From assembly GCA_028280615.1 (NCBI GenBank), contig JANQLK010000009.1, positions 1-64,000 on the forward strand: a DNA stretch of 64,000 nt, in the 5' to 3' direction. The stretch is from Woeseiaceae bacterium. Lineage in GTDB: Bacteria; Pseudomonadota; Gammaproteobacteria; Steroidobacterales; Woeseiaceae. Position 1 is the first letter of the stretch. Each line of letters opens with the position of its first letter. The translations under genes and the position numbers were made by a program. Under the pieces are notes generated by a model. That model searched no databases and was not told the DNA's origin. It was given only the letters and a program-made list of their open reading frames with translations. Of the stretch, positions 56,654-64,000 are shown piece after piece.

Positions 56654-59404
56654 TTAACCGACGCAGGCGATCTCGACGCCGGAACTCGCCGCGGCCACGA
56701 GTCGTTCCAGCCTCGCGCGGCCGGATTCGTTGAGCATACGGCGAGTGTCGGCTTTGCGCCCGGTCAGGCGCTCGACGTCGGATTGCAGGTGGGCGGGCAA
56801 TGCCAGCTTGGCCGAATCGGCGATGTCGCTCAAGGCCTTCACCATGCGCCAGCGATCGAGCACGTCGAGGAACACGTTCGGGTTGTCGCGATACGCGGAC
56901 ACCGCCTCTTCGAAGTCCCCGGCTCCGAGCGTTCCATCCCGCGCCGCTGCGGCCGCCGCATCGATTGTCGCCCAGATCGCCTGCCGGGATGCGTTGACCG
57001 CCGGCGCATTGGCCAACGTGATGACTGCCTCGTCGATTGCGCGGGACCGCGCTTCGTCGCTCGCGCATGACTCGGCGTCGTCTATGCCAAGCAGTCGTGC
57101 CGCGTCCGAATCGCGATCGGCGAACTGCAATAGCCTCGCGAAAGCGGGGAACAGCCGCCGGGTCACGTCCGAGTCCGGACCGTACTCGGCGAGGGCGACA
57201 TCGAGGCCGAGCGCCAGCGCATCGAATGCAACGCCCGTGTCGCCGGACGCGAACGCGAAGTTTGCGCGGTTCAGCTGCGCGACGAAATAGGAATAGCTGT
57301 GCTTTGCGGAATCGAGAATCGACACGGCCTGATCCAGCATCGCCAGCGCCTCGTCCGAACGGCGCATGCGAAACAATAGACCAGCGTAGAGCCGGAGTAC
57401 GTTGGCGTGCGACGTATCGTCGGGGGAGTGTTCGCGAAAGATCGCGATCGATTCCTGAAATGCGATATCGGATGCGTCATAGCGATCCGTCATGCCGAAG
57501 TGCAGCGCCTGGTTGCTGAGGGTCACCGCCAGACCCAGCGGCACGCCGGCGCGACGCATGTTGTCGACGGCACTGTTCCAGTAGGTGTCCGACGCATCCA
57601 GGTCGCCCGCACGACGTGCGGCGCCGGCGAGCAGCTGGTCGATACGGCCGAGCGTCCGTGGATCTTCGACGCTATGCCGGTCCGCTATCCGGGCCATGCT
57701 CCGCGCGCCAGCGTCCGCGCGCTCGAAGTCCCGCATGCGGATATAGGCGCTGACCTCGGCGTATTTTGCCGACAGCCAGTCCCGCGCCGCGTCATCCGAC
57801 GATGGAGACGGCGGCAGGTGCTCCGCGAAGAACGCCACGGCTTCGGCCGGATCGGTCCGGACGAGGATGTTGCCTTCGCCGGCGATCGCGAACAGCAGTT
57901 CCTGCTCGTTGTCGCCATCCAGCTCGAGAGCGGCGTCCCAGGCCGCCGCGTAAGCCTCCCGCTCCAGGTCGATGAGGTCGAGACTCGTGAATATCCCGGC
58001 CAGCGTTCGGTTCACCTCCCAGGCAAGCCGGGGATCACCCGCGACCTGCTCGTCGATGGACGGCTTCGCCCGGATCAACGCGTCCGCCAGCGAGATGTCG
58101 CTGCCGCCGTCCCCGTACGGGTCCGCCTGCTCGAAGACATCGGCGAGGATTCGCTGCGTGGTCCGGCTGCGCTCGGCTTCGGCGCGCGCCTCGAAGGCCA
58201 TGCGGATCGAGAATACGGTTGCGAACGTCAGCGCGATGACAGATGCCGCGATCACACCGGCCGGGAGCGCGTTGCGCTTCAGGTAGCGAGACACCACATA
58301 ACCCATCGAGCGGGGGCGCGCCGTGACCGGCCTGCCGTCTAGATATCGGCGTACGTCATCCGCCATGGCCGCTGCCGACGGGTAGCGATGTTCCGGCCTC
58401 TTGCGCAGTGCCCTGCCGACGATCGCGTCCAGGTCCCGGTCGATTGAATCGTCGTGCGTGCTCGGCAGCGGTGGCGTGTTCCGACAGATAATCTCGACCG
58501 CCATTTTGAGCGACGACTCGTCGATCAGGTAGGGCTTCTTGCCCGTGAGCACCTGGTAGAGGAGCAGGCCCAGCTGATACACGTCGCTGGCGACGTCGAT
58601 CGACCGGCCCGTTACCTGTTCCGGACTCGCATATTGCAGCGTCACAGGGGTGCCCTGCACGCGCGTGAGCTCCTTCTCATCGACCTCGCCCAGGATGCGT
58701 GCGATACCGAAGTCCAGCACGCGCGGCTGGCCGAGGGCGTCGACGAGCACGTTTTGCGGTTTGATGTCGCGGTGGACGATCAGGCGCTGGTGTGCGTAGT
58801 CGATCGTGTCGGCCACGGCGAGGAACAACTCGAGGCGTTCGTCGATTGGCATCGACGTCGCGACGCTGACGATGTCATCGCCCTCGACGTACTCCATCGC
58901 AAACCACGGGCGGCCGTCGCCGAGCAGGCCCCCGTCCAGGAATCGCGCGAGGCCCGGGTGATCGACGGACGCCAGGATCCGGCGCTCACGCAGAAAACGA
59001 TCGCGGAACTGCGACGTGACGCGGTGCGACCAGAGGACCTTGACCGCCGCGCGCTGCACGAAACCGTCGCTCGCCGTCGCCTCGCCGGGCTGCTCGTGCC
59101 GCTCGGCGTAGAAGACCTGCCCGGTGCCGCCCGACCCGATTTCCCTTTTCAGCTGCCAATTGCCTGCGGTCTGCTCCGGCGCCGCCCTGTCAGCGACGTC
59201 GCGAAGCGTTCTGCGCGCCGTGCTGCCGATCCGCTTCAGCGAACCGGATTCGGTTTTCGCCAGCAGTTTGAGAAGCGCATCGCGCCGCGGTTCGTCGAGC
59301 GCGGCAAGAAAATCGGCCAGGGCGGCCGGATCGAGCGACAGGGCCTCGTCCAGCAGCGCGTCGAGCGCGCCAAAACTCAGATCGGTGTCGGGTTCATCGG
59401 CCAC
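56654..59404 (-). CDS. Ser/Thr protein kinase with membrane helix and TPR domain
   Basis: The 916-residue protein has an N-terminal helical region (1-80), a kinase domain (about 83-360) with GSGGTGQVF (90-98), Lys122, HRDIKPQN with Asp213 and LDFGIAR with Asp231, a membrane helix near 374-398, and a periplasmic TPR-type C-terminal half. All catalytic residues are present. It begins 11 bases after the stop of the ECF sigma factor gene; this kinase-sigma pairing (TIGR02999-type sigma with a kinase-TPR) recurs in Xanthomonadales and planctomycetes. The kinase may control the sigma factor's activity. Confidence 0.9.
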   Translation of the reverse strand: MADEPDTDLSFGALDALLDEALSLDPAALADFLAALDEPRRDALLKLLAKTESGSLKRIGSTARRTLRDVADRAAPEQTAGNWQLKREIGSGGTGQVFYAERHEQPGEATASDGFVQRAAVKVLWSHRVTSQFRDRFLRERRILASVDHPGLARFLDGGLLGDGRPWFAMEYVEGDDIVSVATSMPIDERLELFLAVADTIDYAHQRLIVHRDIKPQNVLVDALGQPRVLDFGIARILGEVDEKELTRVQGTPVTLQYASPEQVTGRSIDVASDVYQLGLLLYQVLTGKKPYLIDESSLKMAVEIICRNTPPLPSTHDDSIDRDLDAIVGRALRKRPEHRYPSAAAMADDVRRYLDGRPVTARPRSMGYVVSRYLKRNALPAGVIAASVIALTFATVFSIRMAFEARAEAERSRTTQRILADVFEQADPYGDGGSDISLADALIRAKPSIDEQVAGDPRLAWEVNRTLAGIFTSLDLIDLEREAYAAAWDAALELDGDNEQELLFAIAGEGNILVRTDPAEAVAFFAEHLPPSPSSDDAARDWLSAKYAEVSAYIRMRDFERADAGARSMARIADRHSVEDPRTLGRIDQLLAGAARRAGDLDASDTYWNSAVDNMRRAGVPLGLAVTLSNQALHFGMTDRYDASDIAFQESIAIFREHSPDDTSHANVLRLYAGLLFRMRRSDEALAMLDQAVSILDSAKHSYSYFVAQLNRANFAFASGDTGVAFDALALGLDVALAEYGPDSDVTRRLFPAFARLLQFADRDSDAARLLGIDDAESCASDEARSRAIDEAVITLANAPAVNASRQAIWATIDAAAAAARDGTLGAGDFEEAVSAYRDNPNVFLDVLDRWRMVKALSDIADSAKLALPAHLQSDVERLTGRKADTRRMLNESGRARLERLVAAASSGVEIACVG

Positions 59405-59415
59405 TCCGCGACCGC

Positions 59416-60000
59416 TCAGCTTGCGGCATCGTCGAGGAAATTGCCGATCCAGGCCTGCGCGCGGACGAGTTTGCGCTGCACGGTGCGCACGTTGGTGCCC
59501 GTGAGATTCGCGATCTCCTCGGTGGAGAGGCCGCCGAAACAGGACATGTCCACCACTTCGGCAAGCTCGGTGCTTTCCGCGGCCAGCCTCTGCATGGCCT
59601 GGTCGAACTGCAGCACGGTGTCGGGCGCATCGAGATCGATCATCTCATTGGTCAAGAGCGCCTCGGGAATGACCCCGCCGCCGCGCTTTGCGGCGCCTTC
59701 CGCGCGAAAGGTGTCAACGACGATCTGCCGCATGGCACGAGATGCGATCGCGAAGAAGTGCCGTCGATCGTTTGCGTGCTGGGTCCGGCCTCTCACGAGT
59801 TTTTCGTAGGCTTCGTGCACGAGCATCGTCGTCTGCATACGCGAGCTTACGCCGCTGCGGCGAAGCTGCGCGCGCGCGATAGTCTTTAGTTCACGGTAGA
59901 CAATCGGGATGACTTCGTTAAAGGAGTCATCGCTACCGTTCGCGTAGGCTCGCAACAATTGCGTAACGTCGCCTTCGGCGACGGGCTGGGCATCGGCCAT
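59416..60000 (-). CDS. ECF sigma factor of the TIGR02999 type
   Basis: From the ATG at 60000 (GGAGG upstream) the protein has 194 residues: sigma region 2 (LVHEAYEKLVRGRTQHANDRRHFFAIASRAMRQIVVD, quoted in parts as LVHEAYEKL and RRHFFAIASRAMRQI) and region 4 helix-turn-helix (LSTEEIANLTGTNVRTVQRK). This ECF class usually has no anti-sigma factor and is paired with a Ser/Thr kinase, as here. The ORF extension upstream overlaps the lipoprotein gene and is not coding. Confidence 0.88.
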   Translation of the reverse strand: MADAQPVAEGDVTQLLRAYANGSDDSFNEVIPIVYRELKTIARAQLRRSGVSSRMQTTMLVHEAYEKLVRGRTQHANDRRHFFAIASRAMRQIVVDTFRAEGAAKRGGGVIPEALLTNEMIDLDAPDTVLQFDQAMQRLAAESTELAEVVDMSCFGGLSTEEIANLTGTNVRTVQRKLVRAQAWIGNFLDDAAS

Positions 60001-60067
60001 GGGAACCTCCGGTTGCCGACTATTGTGCACGCGATGCGGGCCCCGCGCAGCCGCGGACGGCTGCGGG

Positions 60068-60316
60068 CTAGCGCAAAGCGACCCAATCGTAACCCAGACC
60101 CTGCATGCAGTCCCTGTAGGCGACAAACTCGTCGCTCGCGACGAGGAAGCGCCGCTGCGGCTGGTTGTCGGGCGAACAGGCGCGATTATCGGCATTGTAC
60201 CGGGCCTGGGTTACAGGGGCTGTCCAGCTGTGGGTCGACGGCGGCATCGTCGAGCAGCCGGACACGGCAACGAAAGCGCTGGCGCCGAGCAGAATCAGCA
60301 GAATTTTCCTGGTCAT
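60068..60316 (-). CDS. Small lipoprotein
   Basis: The 82-residue protein starts at the ATG at 60316 with GGAGA upstream. A hydrophobic signal ends in the lipobox VSGC. The mature part contains two Cys (RACSPD, RDCMQG) that may form a disulfide. It is not a known family. It lies upstream of the ECF sigma gene, in the same direction. Confidence 0.6.
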   Translation of the reverse strand: MTRKILLILLGASAFVAVSGCSTMPPSTHSWTAPVTQARYNADNRACSPDNQPQRRFLVASDEFVAYRDCMQGLGYDWVALR

Positions 60317-60521
60317 AACGGTCTCCGAACGAGGGTTGATGTTTGCACCTGGCCCGTCAAGCGGAATACGGCCGGGAAAACGACAGGTCGGGCAAACGAC
60401 AGGTCGAAAAAAAACTTGCGACGGTGTCGTCCAGCAACACGGAATCCGCTTGGGAGAACCAGAGCGGCGGGCTCGATGGCCGGCCGCCTGGACAAACCTC
60501 AAACGACGTAGGAGACATCTC

Positions 60522-61370
60522 GTGAATAACGACAGCATCGATGAAATAAAGGGCCGCGCGAAGCGCCTGGGACTGACGGGCAAACACCTCGGCTGGATTG
60601 TCGCCGCCGCACTGTTCATTTACTTCAATACCGGCCTGCGTGCGTACGCTGCCGAGATCCAAGCGGTGCCCGCGCAGCTCGAATGGAACACCTCGCTCAA
60701 GCACTTCCAGGTGGACAATGAAAAGTTCGTCGGTCAGCGATTCTCGTTCAGCTGCCCGGAACGTACCGTCCGCGACAGTGACGACGCACTGCATGGCACG
60801 GACACGTATCCCAGTGACAGCCCGATCTGTGTCGCCGCGGTGCATGCGAACGCCGTCACACCGGCGGGCGGCGTAGTGCTCGTGCAGCTCAACCCGGGAA
60901 TCGAGAACTACTCGGGCAGCGACCGAAACGGGATTCAGTCGGCCGACTTCCCTGAAACGCAGCGCAGCATTGTGTTCGTCGGCGAGAAGTTCGGCAGTTC
61001 CCTGGACCCGGTTCAACACGACTACGCGCCGCGGCTGAAATGGGATACGAAGTTCACCTCCACGGGTCTCGCGAACATGAAGCTGGTCGGTCAGCGGTTC
61101 GTCTTCCACTGCCCGCAGGCGCCTGCCGAGCTGCCGGGTCGGCGTGTTTACGGCACCGATCGGTACGCGTTCAACAGCTACGTGTGCCTGGCGGCCGTGC
61201 ACGCCGGGCAGCTCACGGCTGCGGGTGGATTTGTCACCGTGCAGATGGAGGCGCCGGAAGGACAACTCAGGGGCAGCATACGCAACGGGATCGAATCGAA
61301 GAACGGGCCGGCCGGAACCCGGCAGCTCGTGTTTCCTGCGATTTACCCGTCAGTCGCGGCGACGCAGTGA
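60522..61370 (+). CDS. Exported protein with two LCCL domains
   Basis: The start is a GTG at 60522 with GGAG 7 bases upstream. The 282-residue protein has an N-terminal membrane/signal helix (HLGWIVAAALFIYFNTG) and then two LCCL domains. Each has the core Cys-AAVHA motif and the GGxVxVQ strand: CVAAVHANAVTPAGGVVLVQ and CLAAVHAGQLTAAGGFVTVQ, each with a downstream (S)-G-R-NGI(Q/E)S and a paired Cys upstream (FSCPERT, FHCPQAP). LCCL domains in animals bind carbohydrate or lipid. In bacteria they are rare and uncharacterised. It is divergent from the lipoprotein gene. Confidence 0.8.
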   Translation: MNNDSIDEIKGRAKRLGLTGKHLGWIVAAALFIYFNTGLRAYAAEIQAVPAQLEWNTSLKHFQVDNEKFVGQRFSFSCPERTVRDSDDALHGTDTYPSDSPICVAAVHANAVTPAGGVVLVQLNPGIENYSGSDRNGIQSADFPETQRSIVFVGEKFGSSLDPVQHDYAPRLKWDTKFTSTGLANMKLVGQRFVFHCPQAPAELPGRRVYGTDRYAFNSYVCLAAVHAGQLTAAGGFVTVQMEAPEGQLRGSIRNGIESKNGPAGTRQLVFPAIYPSVAATQ

Positions 61371-61419
61371 CGTACCGTGGACACGGTGGCTTGTCGCGCA
61401 ACGGGCTGGCCGCCGTATC

Positions 61420-61493
61420 CACGAGGTGATTCGCATCGACGCTACCCCGGCCGAGATCAACGTGGAGGTCATTGGCCAGGAAAATAGCTCGCC
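61420..61493 (+). pseudogene. Fragment of a third molybdenum hydroxylase large-subunit gene
   Basis: The plus strand encodes [20 protein letters not shown], almost the same as [19 protein letters not shown] of the second large subunit at 40371-40425. The fragment has no start and breaks off before the catalytic-Glu motif. Its end overlaps the 3' end of the convergent ZIP gene, so the gene appears to have been cut by a rearrangement that placed ZIP here. DNA similarity to the intact copy (CCGAGATCAACGT, GGCCAGGA, AGCTCG) supports recent descent. Confidence 0.75.
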
Positions 61494-62272
61494 TCGAGCA
61501 AGACCATCGTTGCTATGCCCGCAATTACCGCCAAGGAAGACCCAACCCTCGAGGCGGATGAGTGTGACGCTGGAATGATAGTGCCGCTGACCACGTACAA
61601 CATGACGCCCGCCGCGAAAGACATGGCCCATGGCACGAAAGCAGCGCTTATCGATGCGGCGACACACCCCAGGAATGCTCCCACGGGTTCCACGAGCCCC
61701 GAAAGCGTTCCAACACCGAAGGCGAGGAGCCTCGAGTTGCTCGAGGCCAGGATGGCCAGGGCAATTGCCACGCCTTCCGGGATGTTCTGAATCCCGATGG
61801 CCACACCCAGGGCGTAGGCTGCATCCACGTTGTCTCGAGCGAACCCGATTCCGACGACGATTCCCTCGGGTATGTTGTGTAGACCAATCGCGAGGACAAG
61901 AAGCCAGCTGGTCTCGGTTGTCAGTTTCACGGCTGATTTGCTGACTTCGCGCATGGATTTCGCTGGAAGCTGCCGCTCGAACAGCGCGATTGCCGTCGCC
62001 CCGGCCAGCAAGGCGGCGACAATCGTCATGGTCGATACTGAATCTGGCGCTGATGGGCGACCGGCGTCGTTCAGCGCGGGAATCAGAAGTGACAGGAATG
62101 AAGCCGCCAGCATGACGCCGGCCGAGAAGCCCAGCAAAGGACTCTGGTGTCGGCTGCTGATTTTGGCGGACGCGCAAACCGCGATGGCTCCGAGCATGGT
62201 TCCGAGGCTTGCCAGCATGCTGGTGCTGAGTGCGGACACGAGCGGATTGGTCGAAAGCATCACTTGGGTCAC
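61469..62272 (-). CDS. ZIP-family divalent metal transporter
   Basis: The 267-residue protein has eight helices and the ZIP metal-binding helices IGLHNIPEGIVVGIG and IGIQNIPEGVAIALA. It imports Zn2+ or another divalent metal. A GTG start at 62272 is followed by an in-frame ATG at 62260; neither has a strong ribosome binding site. Its C-terminus (LLEASYFPGQ) is encoded antisense to the pseudogene fragment at 61469-61493, so it may be an altered tail. It lies 21 bases after the MBL-fold gene, in the same operon. Confidence 0.85.
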   Translation of the reverse strand: MTQVMLSTNPLVSALSTSMLASLGTMLGAIAVCASAKISSRHQSPLLGFSAGVMLAASFLSLLIPALNDAGRPSAPDSVSTMTIVAALLAGATAIALFERQLPAKSMREVSKSAVKLTTETSWLLVLAIGLHNIPEGIVVGIGFARDNVDAAYALGVAIGIQNIPEGVAIALAILASSNSRLLAFGVGTLSGLVEPVGAFLGCVAASISAAFVPWAMSFAAGVMLYVVSGTIIPASHSSASRVGSSLAVIAGIATMVLLEASYFPGQ

Positions 62273-62293
62273 GCGAGCACTGACAAACGGGAG

Positions 62294-62968
62294 CTAGACG
62301 TAACTTCGGATCGGCACGTCCTCTGCGCTCTTACGAACCAGTCCCTCGACAACGCCGTCAATGATCGCTCTCCACTCGACATCGGTGGGCTCGACACAGC
62401 TCAGTTCACCGCCGCTCGAAGCGCTCCATAGCACCACATCCGGGCTTAGTGTTCGATAGGTGCTCAGGCTTTCGAGCAGTGCCTCGGTGCTTCCGCCTTC
62501 GGAAGGGAATACCAGCGTCTCCCAGCCTGTCCTCGACAGGAACAGCGTATCGCCGGTAAACAGGTAGCTGCGGCCGTAAGGCGAACGATAGAGGAAAGAA
62601 ACGCTTCCAATCGTATGCCCCGGCGTATGGAATACCTCGAGCCCGTGGTGCTGCACGACTTTGCCGGAAAACGCGACGTCGACCTCGCAAGACTGCAGCA
62701 CGACGGGTTTTTCTTCGACGTGACAGCACAACTTTGATCCGAATCGCTCGCGAATGAGCCTTAGCGAGTCTCCCGTCTCGTGGCGATGGCTCAGGTATTG
62801 ATAGTCGACGCCACCGAGGACATCGATGTGGTCGAGCTCATCGACGTGACCGGTGTTGTAGATCAGCGCGTTGCCTTCCTCCCGCCGTAGCAGGAACGCG
62901 TGCGAATGAACGCTGCCGAAAGGCACCTCGAGTTTCGTTTGCCATAGGTCGTCGAATAACTGTTTCAT
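62294..62968 (-). CDS. MBL-fold hydrolase with altered metal-binding motif
   Basis: The 224-residue protein has an MBL fold: HSHAFLLRREEGNALIYNTG, YLSHRHETGDS at 58-68 in place of THxHxDH, VFHTPGHTIGS at 112-122 and YLFTGDTLF at 135-143. The first motif keeps HxHE but replaces the Asp-His by Gly-Asp, so the second metal site may be weak. GGAG lies before the ATG. It is the first gene of a two-gene operon with the ZIP transporter. Substrate unknown. Confidence 0.8.
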   Translation of the reverse strand: MKQLFDDLWQTKLEVPFGSVHSHAFLLRREEGNALIYNTGHVDELDHIDVLGGVDYQYLSHRHETGDSLRLIRERFGSKLCCHVEEKPVVLQSCEVDVAFSGKVVQHHGLEVFHTPGHTIGSVSFLYRSPYGRSYLFTGDTLFLSRTGWETLVFPSEGGSTEALLESLSTYRTLSPDVVLWSASSGGELSCVEPTDVEWRAIIDGVVEGLVRKSAEDVPIRSYV

Positions 62969-63019
62969 GTCGCTTACTCCGTGTGCCGGAATCCCGGCGG
63001 TCCCGCTTCGATCAAAGGA

Positions 63020-63247
63020 CTACCGCCAGTAACCGTTCGCCGTGGCGACGGTCTGAAAATTGATCGCGACGACCTGTGATGCGGCGGTGAGGCTGTCGGC
63101 GTTTTCGGCGTAATCGGCCCGCAGCCTGTTGCGCACCTCGTCCGATGGCTGCGTGTATTTGACGCCCATTCTTGCCAGCTTGATGGCGAGCTCAAATCCT
63201 GCCTGTGGGGTATCCGTTGTCAGGGTTTTCAACCAGATTTCGGTCAT
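63020..63247 (-). CDS. Small hypothetical protein, 75 residues
   Basis: From the ATG at 63247 (GGAGC upstream) the protein starts MTEIWLKTLTTDTPQAGFEL and ends VVAINFQTVATANGYWR. It has no signal or membrane helix and no family I recognise. It lies between the cytochrome and MBL genes, in the same direction, 51 bases before the MBL gene. Confidence 0.5.
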   Translation of the reverse strand: MTEIWLKTLTTDTPQAGFELAIKLARMGVKYTQPSDEVRNRLRADYAENADSLTAASQVVAINFQTVATANGYWR

Positions 63248-63342
63248 CGTCTTGCTCCGGTTCGGTATCGGTTCTATAAATGTAAGTAGCCGTTCACATG
63301 GTTCATTTGTGCCGCAACGCGTGAAATCGCGTCTGCATTGGC

Positions 63343-63990
63343 TCAGTTCCTCAAGCCGACCACATCGGCGGCAGTGACGAGGGGCGCGTCGTTGCCCCAC
63401 TGGGTCCGTTCGTGATTGACCACTGCAGCGATTTCTTCATCGGAAAGCAGGGCACCGAACGGTGGCATCGGACCGGGGTATGCCACCCCGTCGATCAGTT
63501 TTCCGCTGAGGCCGTGGACGATCGCGTTGATGTGATCCGTCGGGTCCGCGTCGAGGACCGCCGCATTGCCGGTCAACGGCGGGAAGACGCCGGCCAGCCC
63601 GGCACCGGACGGTTGATGGCAGGACGAACAGGTATTGCCGTACACCTGCGCACCGAGCTCCGCCCAGTCGGCGGTTGCCGTATCCGACGCGGCCACCGCA
63701 TCGGTGGAAGCGTCCTCTGCAACCAGCGGCAGGGCGTCACGCTGCTCCAGCTCCAGGGCAACATAGCCGGCGCCCCAGGCGAATATGCCGAGAAATAGCA
63801 CCCACGCCCACGTAGGGATCGGCGCTGGCGTTTCGATGCGCCTGGGCTCGAACGCGTCGCCGATCTTCGATCCGTAGGCGTTTGCCAACACCGCAACTTC
63901 GCCCGCCACGGTATCGTTGTCGACCAGGCCATGCACCGCAATTGACGGCCCGTTCTGGACCGTGAACGGCATCCGGCGCTCGCTGGTCAC
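63343..63990 (-). CDS. Membrane-anchored cytochrome c (next to window edge)
   Basis: The 215-residue protein starts at a GTG (63990); a TGA in another frame overlaps this GTG as GTGA, so an upstream gene probably ends here, outside the window. It has one membrane helix near residues 58-78 (TWAWVLFLGIFAWGAGYVAL) and a C-terminal cytochrome c domain with CSSCHQPSGAGLAGVFPPL and a distal Met (GPMPPFG). It closely resembles the first cytochrome domain of the NirS fusion ([19 protein letters not shown]). It may belong to a heme-copper oxidase or another respiratory complex. An in-frame longer start beyond the window cannot be excluded. Confidence 0.75.
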   Translation of the reverse strand: MTSERRMPFTVQNGPSIAVHGLVDNDTVAGEVAVLANAYGSKIGDAFEPRRIETPAPIPTWAWVLFLGIFAWGAGYVALELEQRDALPLVAEDASTDAVAASDTATADWAELGAQVYGNTCSSCHQPSGAGLAGVFPPLTGNAAVLDADPTDHINAIVHGLSGKLIDGVAYPGPMPPFGALLSDEEIAAVVNHERTQWGNDAPLVTAADVVGLRN

Positions 63991-64000
63991 ACCGTCGCTG

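Overview
The window is high-GC DNA with densely packed genes, from a Gram-negative bacterium. Two TonB-dependent receptors, further outer-membrane barrels, Tat- and lipoprotein-type exports, a PagL-like lipid A deacylase, cytochrome cd1 nitrite reductase and cNOR point to a gammaproteobacterium. A marine-sediment Woeseiaceae/Chromatiales-like lineage would fit, but that is a guess from gene content and not a phylogenetic placement. No tRNA, rRNA, CRISPR array or intact insertion sequence was seen.

Layout. 1-8 kb: the C-terminal part of an nSTAND1-like NTPase with a membrane helix and TPRs, an outer-membrane barrel protein, a 1007-residue CHAT protease-metallo-beta-lactamase (MBL) fusion, and a divergent DUF2235 alpha/beta hydrolase. 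These families recur in bacterial conflict systems. 8-16 kb: a TonB receptor, a divergent sodium:solute symporter, a molybdenum hydroxylase pair (large then small subunit) and a LytTR regulator. 16-25 kb: a large VPS10/BNR-type beta-propeller protein, a CadC-like regulator with TPRs, PagL, a small membrane protein, an AraC regulator and a uracil-DNA glycosylase. 25-29 kb: an overlapping OsmC, flavin monooxygenase and AhpD/CMD-like gene set followed by a cysteine synthase-glutaredoxin fusion, apparently a thiol/redox cluster.

29.1-33.4 kb is visibly AT-richer than its surroundings and holds a eukaryote-like Ser/Thr kinase, a KAP-type P-loop NTPase and an unassigned ORF that continues in frame after the kinase stop codon. 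It looks like a horizontally acquired cassette of defence-island type. 33-41 kb returns to housekeeping and catabolic genes: CstA, an amidohydrolase-VOC fusion, an M14 peptidase and a second molybdenum hydroxylase pair in the opposite gene order.

41-50 kb is a denitrification locus. Leftward: a diheme cytochrome c4-like protein, a heme-type TonB receptor, NirS with an extra N-terminal cytochrome c domain and a lipobox, and an alginate-export-like porin. Rightward: a small membrane protein, NorC, NorB and a DNR-type Crp/Fnr regulator. One FNR/DNR box (47044-47057) lies between the two arms at a suitable distance from a candidate -10 on each side. It could couple NO2- reduction to NO removal under NO/anoxia control. 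No heme d1 biosynthesis or norD/norQ genes are in the window.

50-64 kb: a DUF4397 lipoprotein, a TPR-methyltransferase with a short upstream ORF, a metallophosphoesterase remnant, a lone secretin-like protein, a truncated hemoglobin, an ECF sigma factor with a kinase-TPR protein, a two-LCCL-domain protein, a fragment of a third molybdenum hydroxylase large subunit, a ZIP metal transporter, an MBL-fold protein and a membrane-anchored cytochrome c that runs to the right edge.
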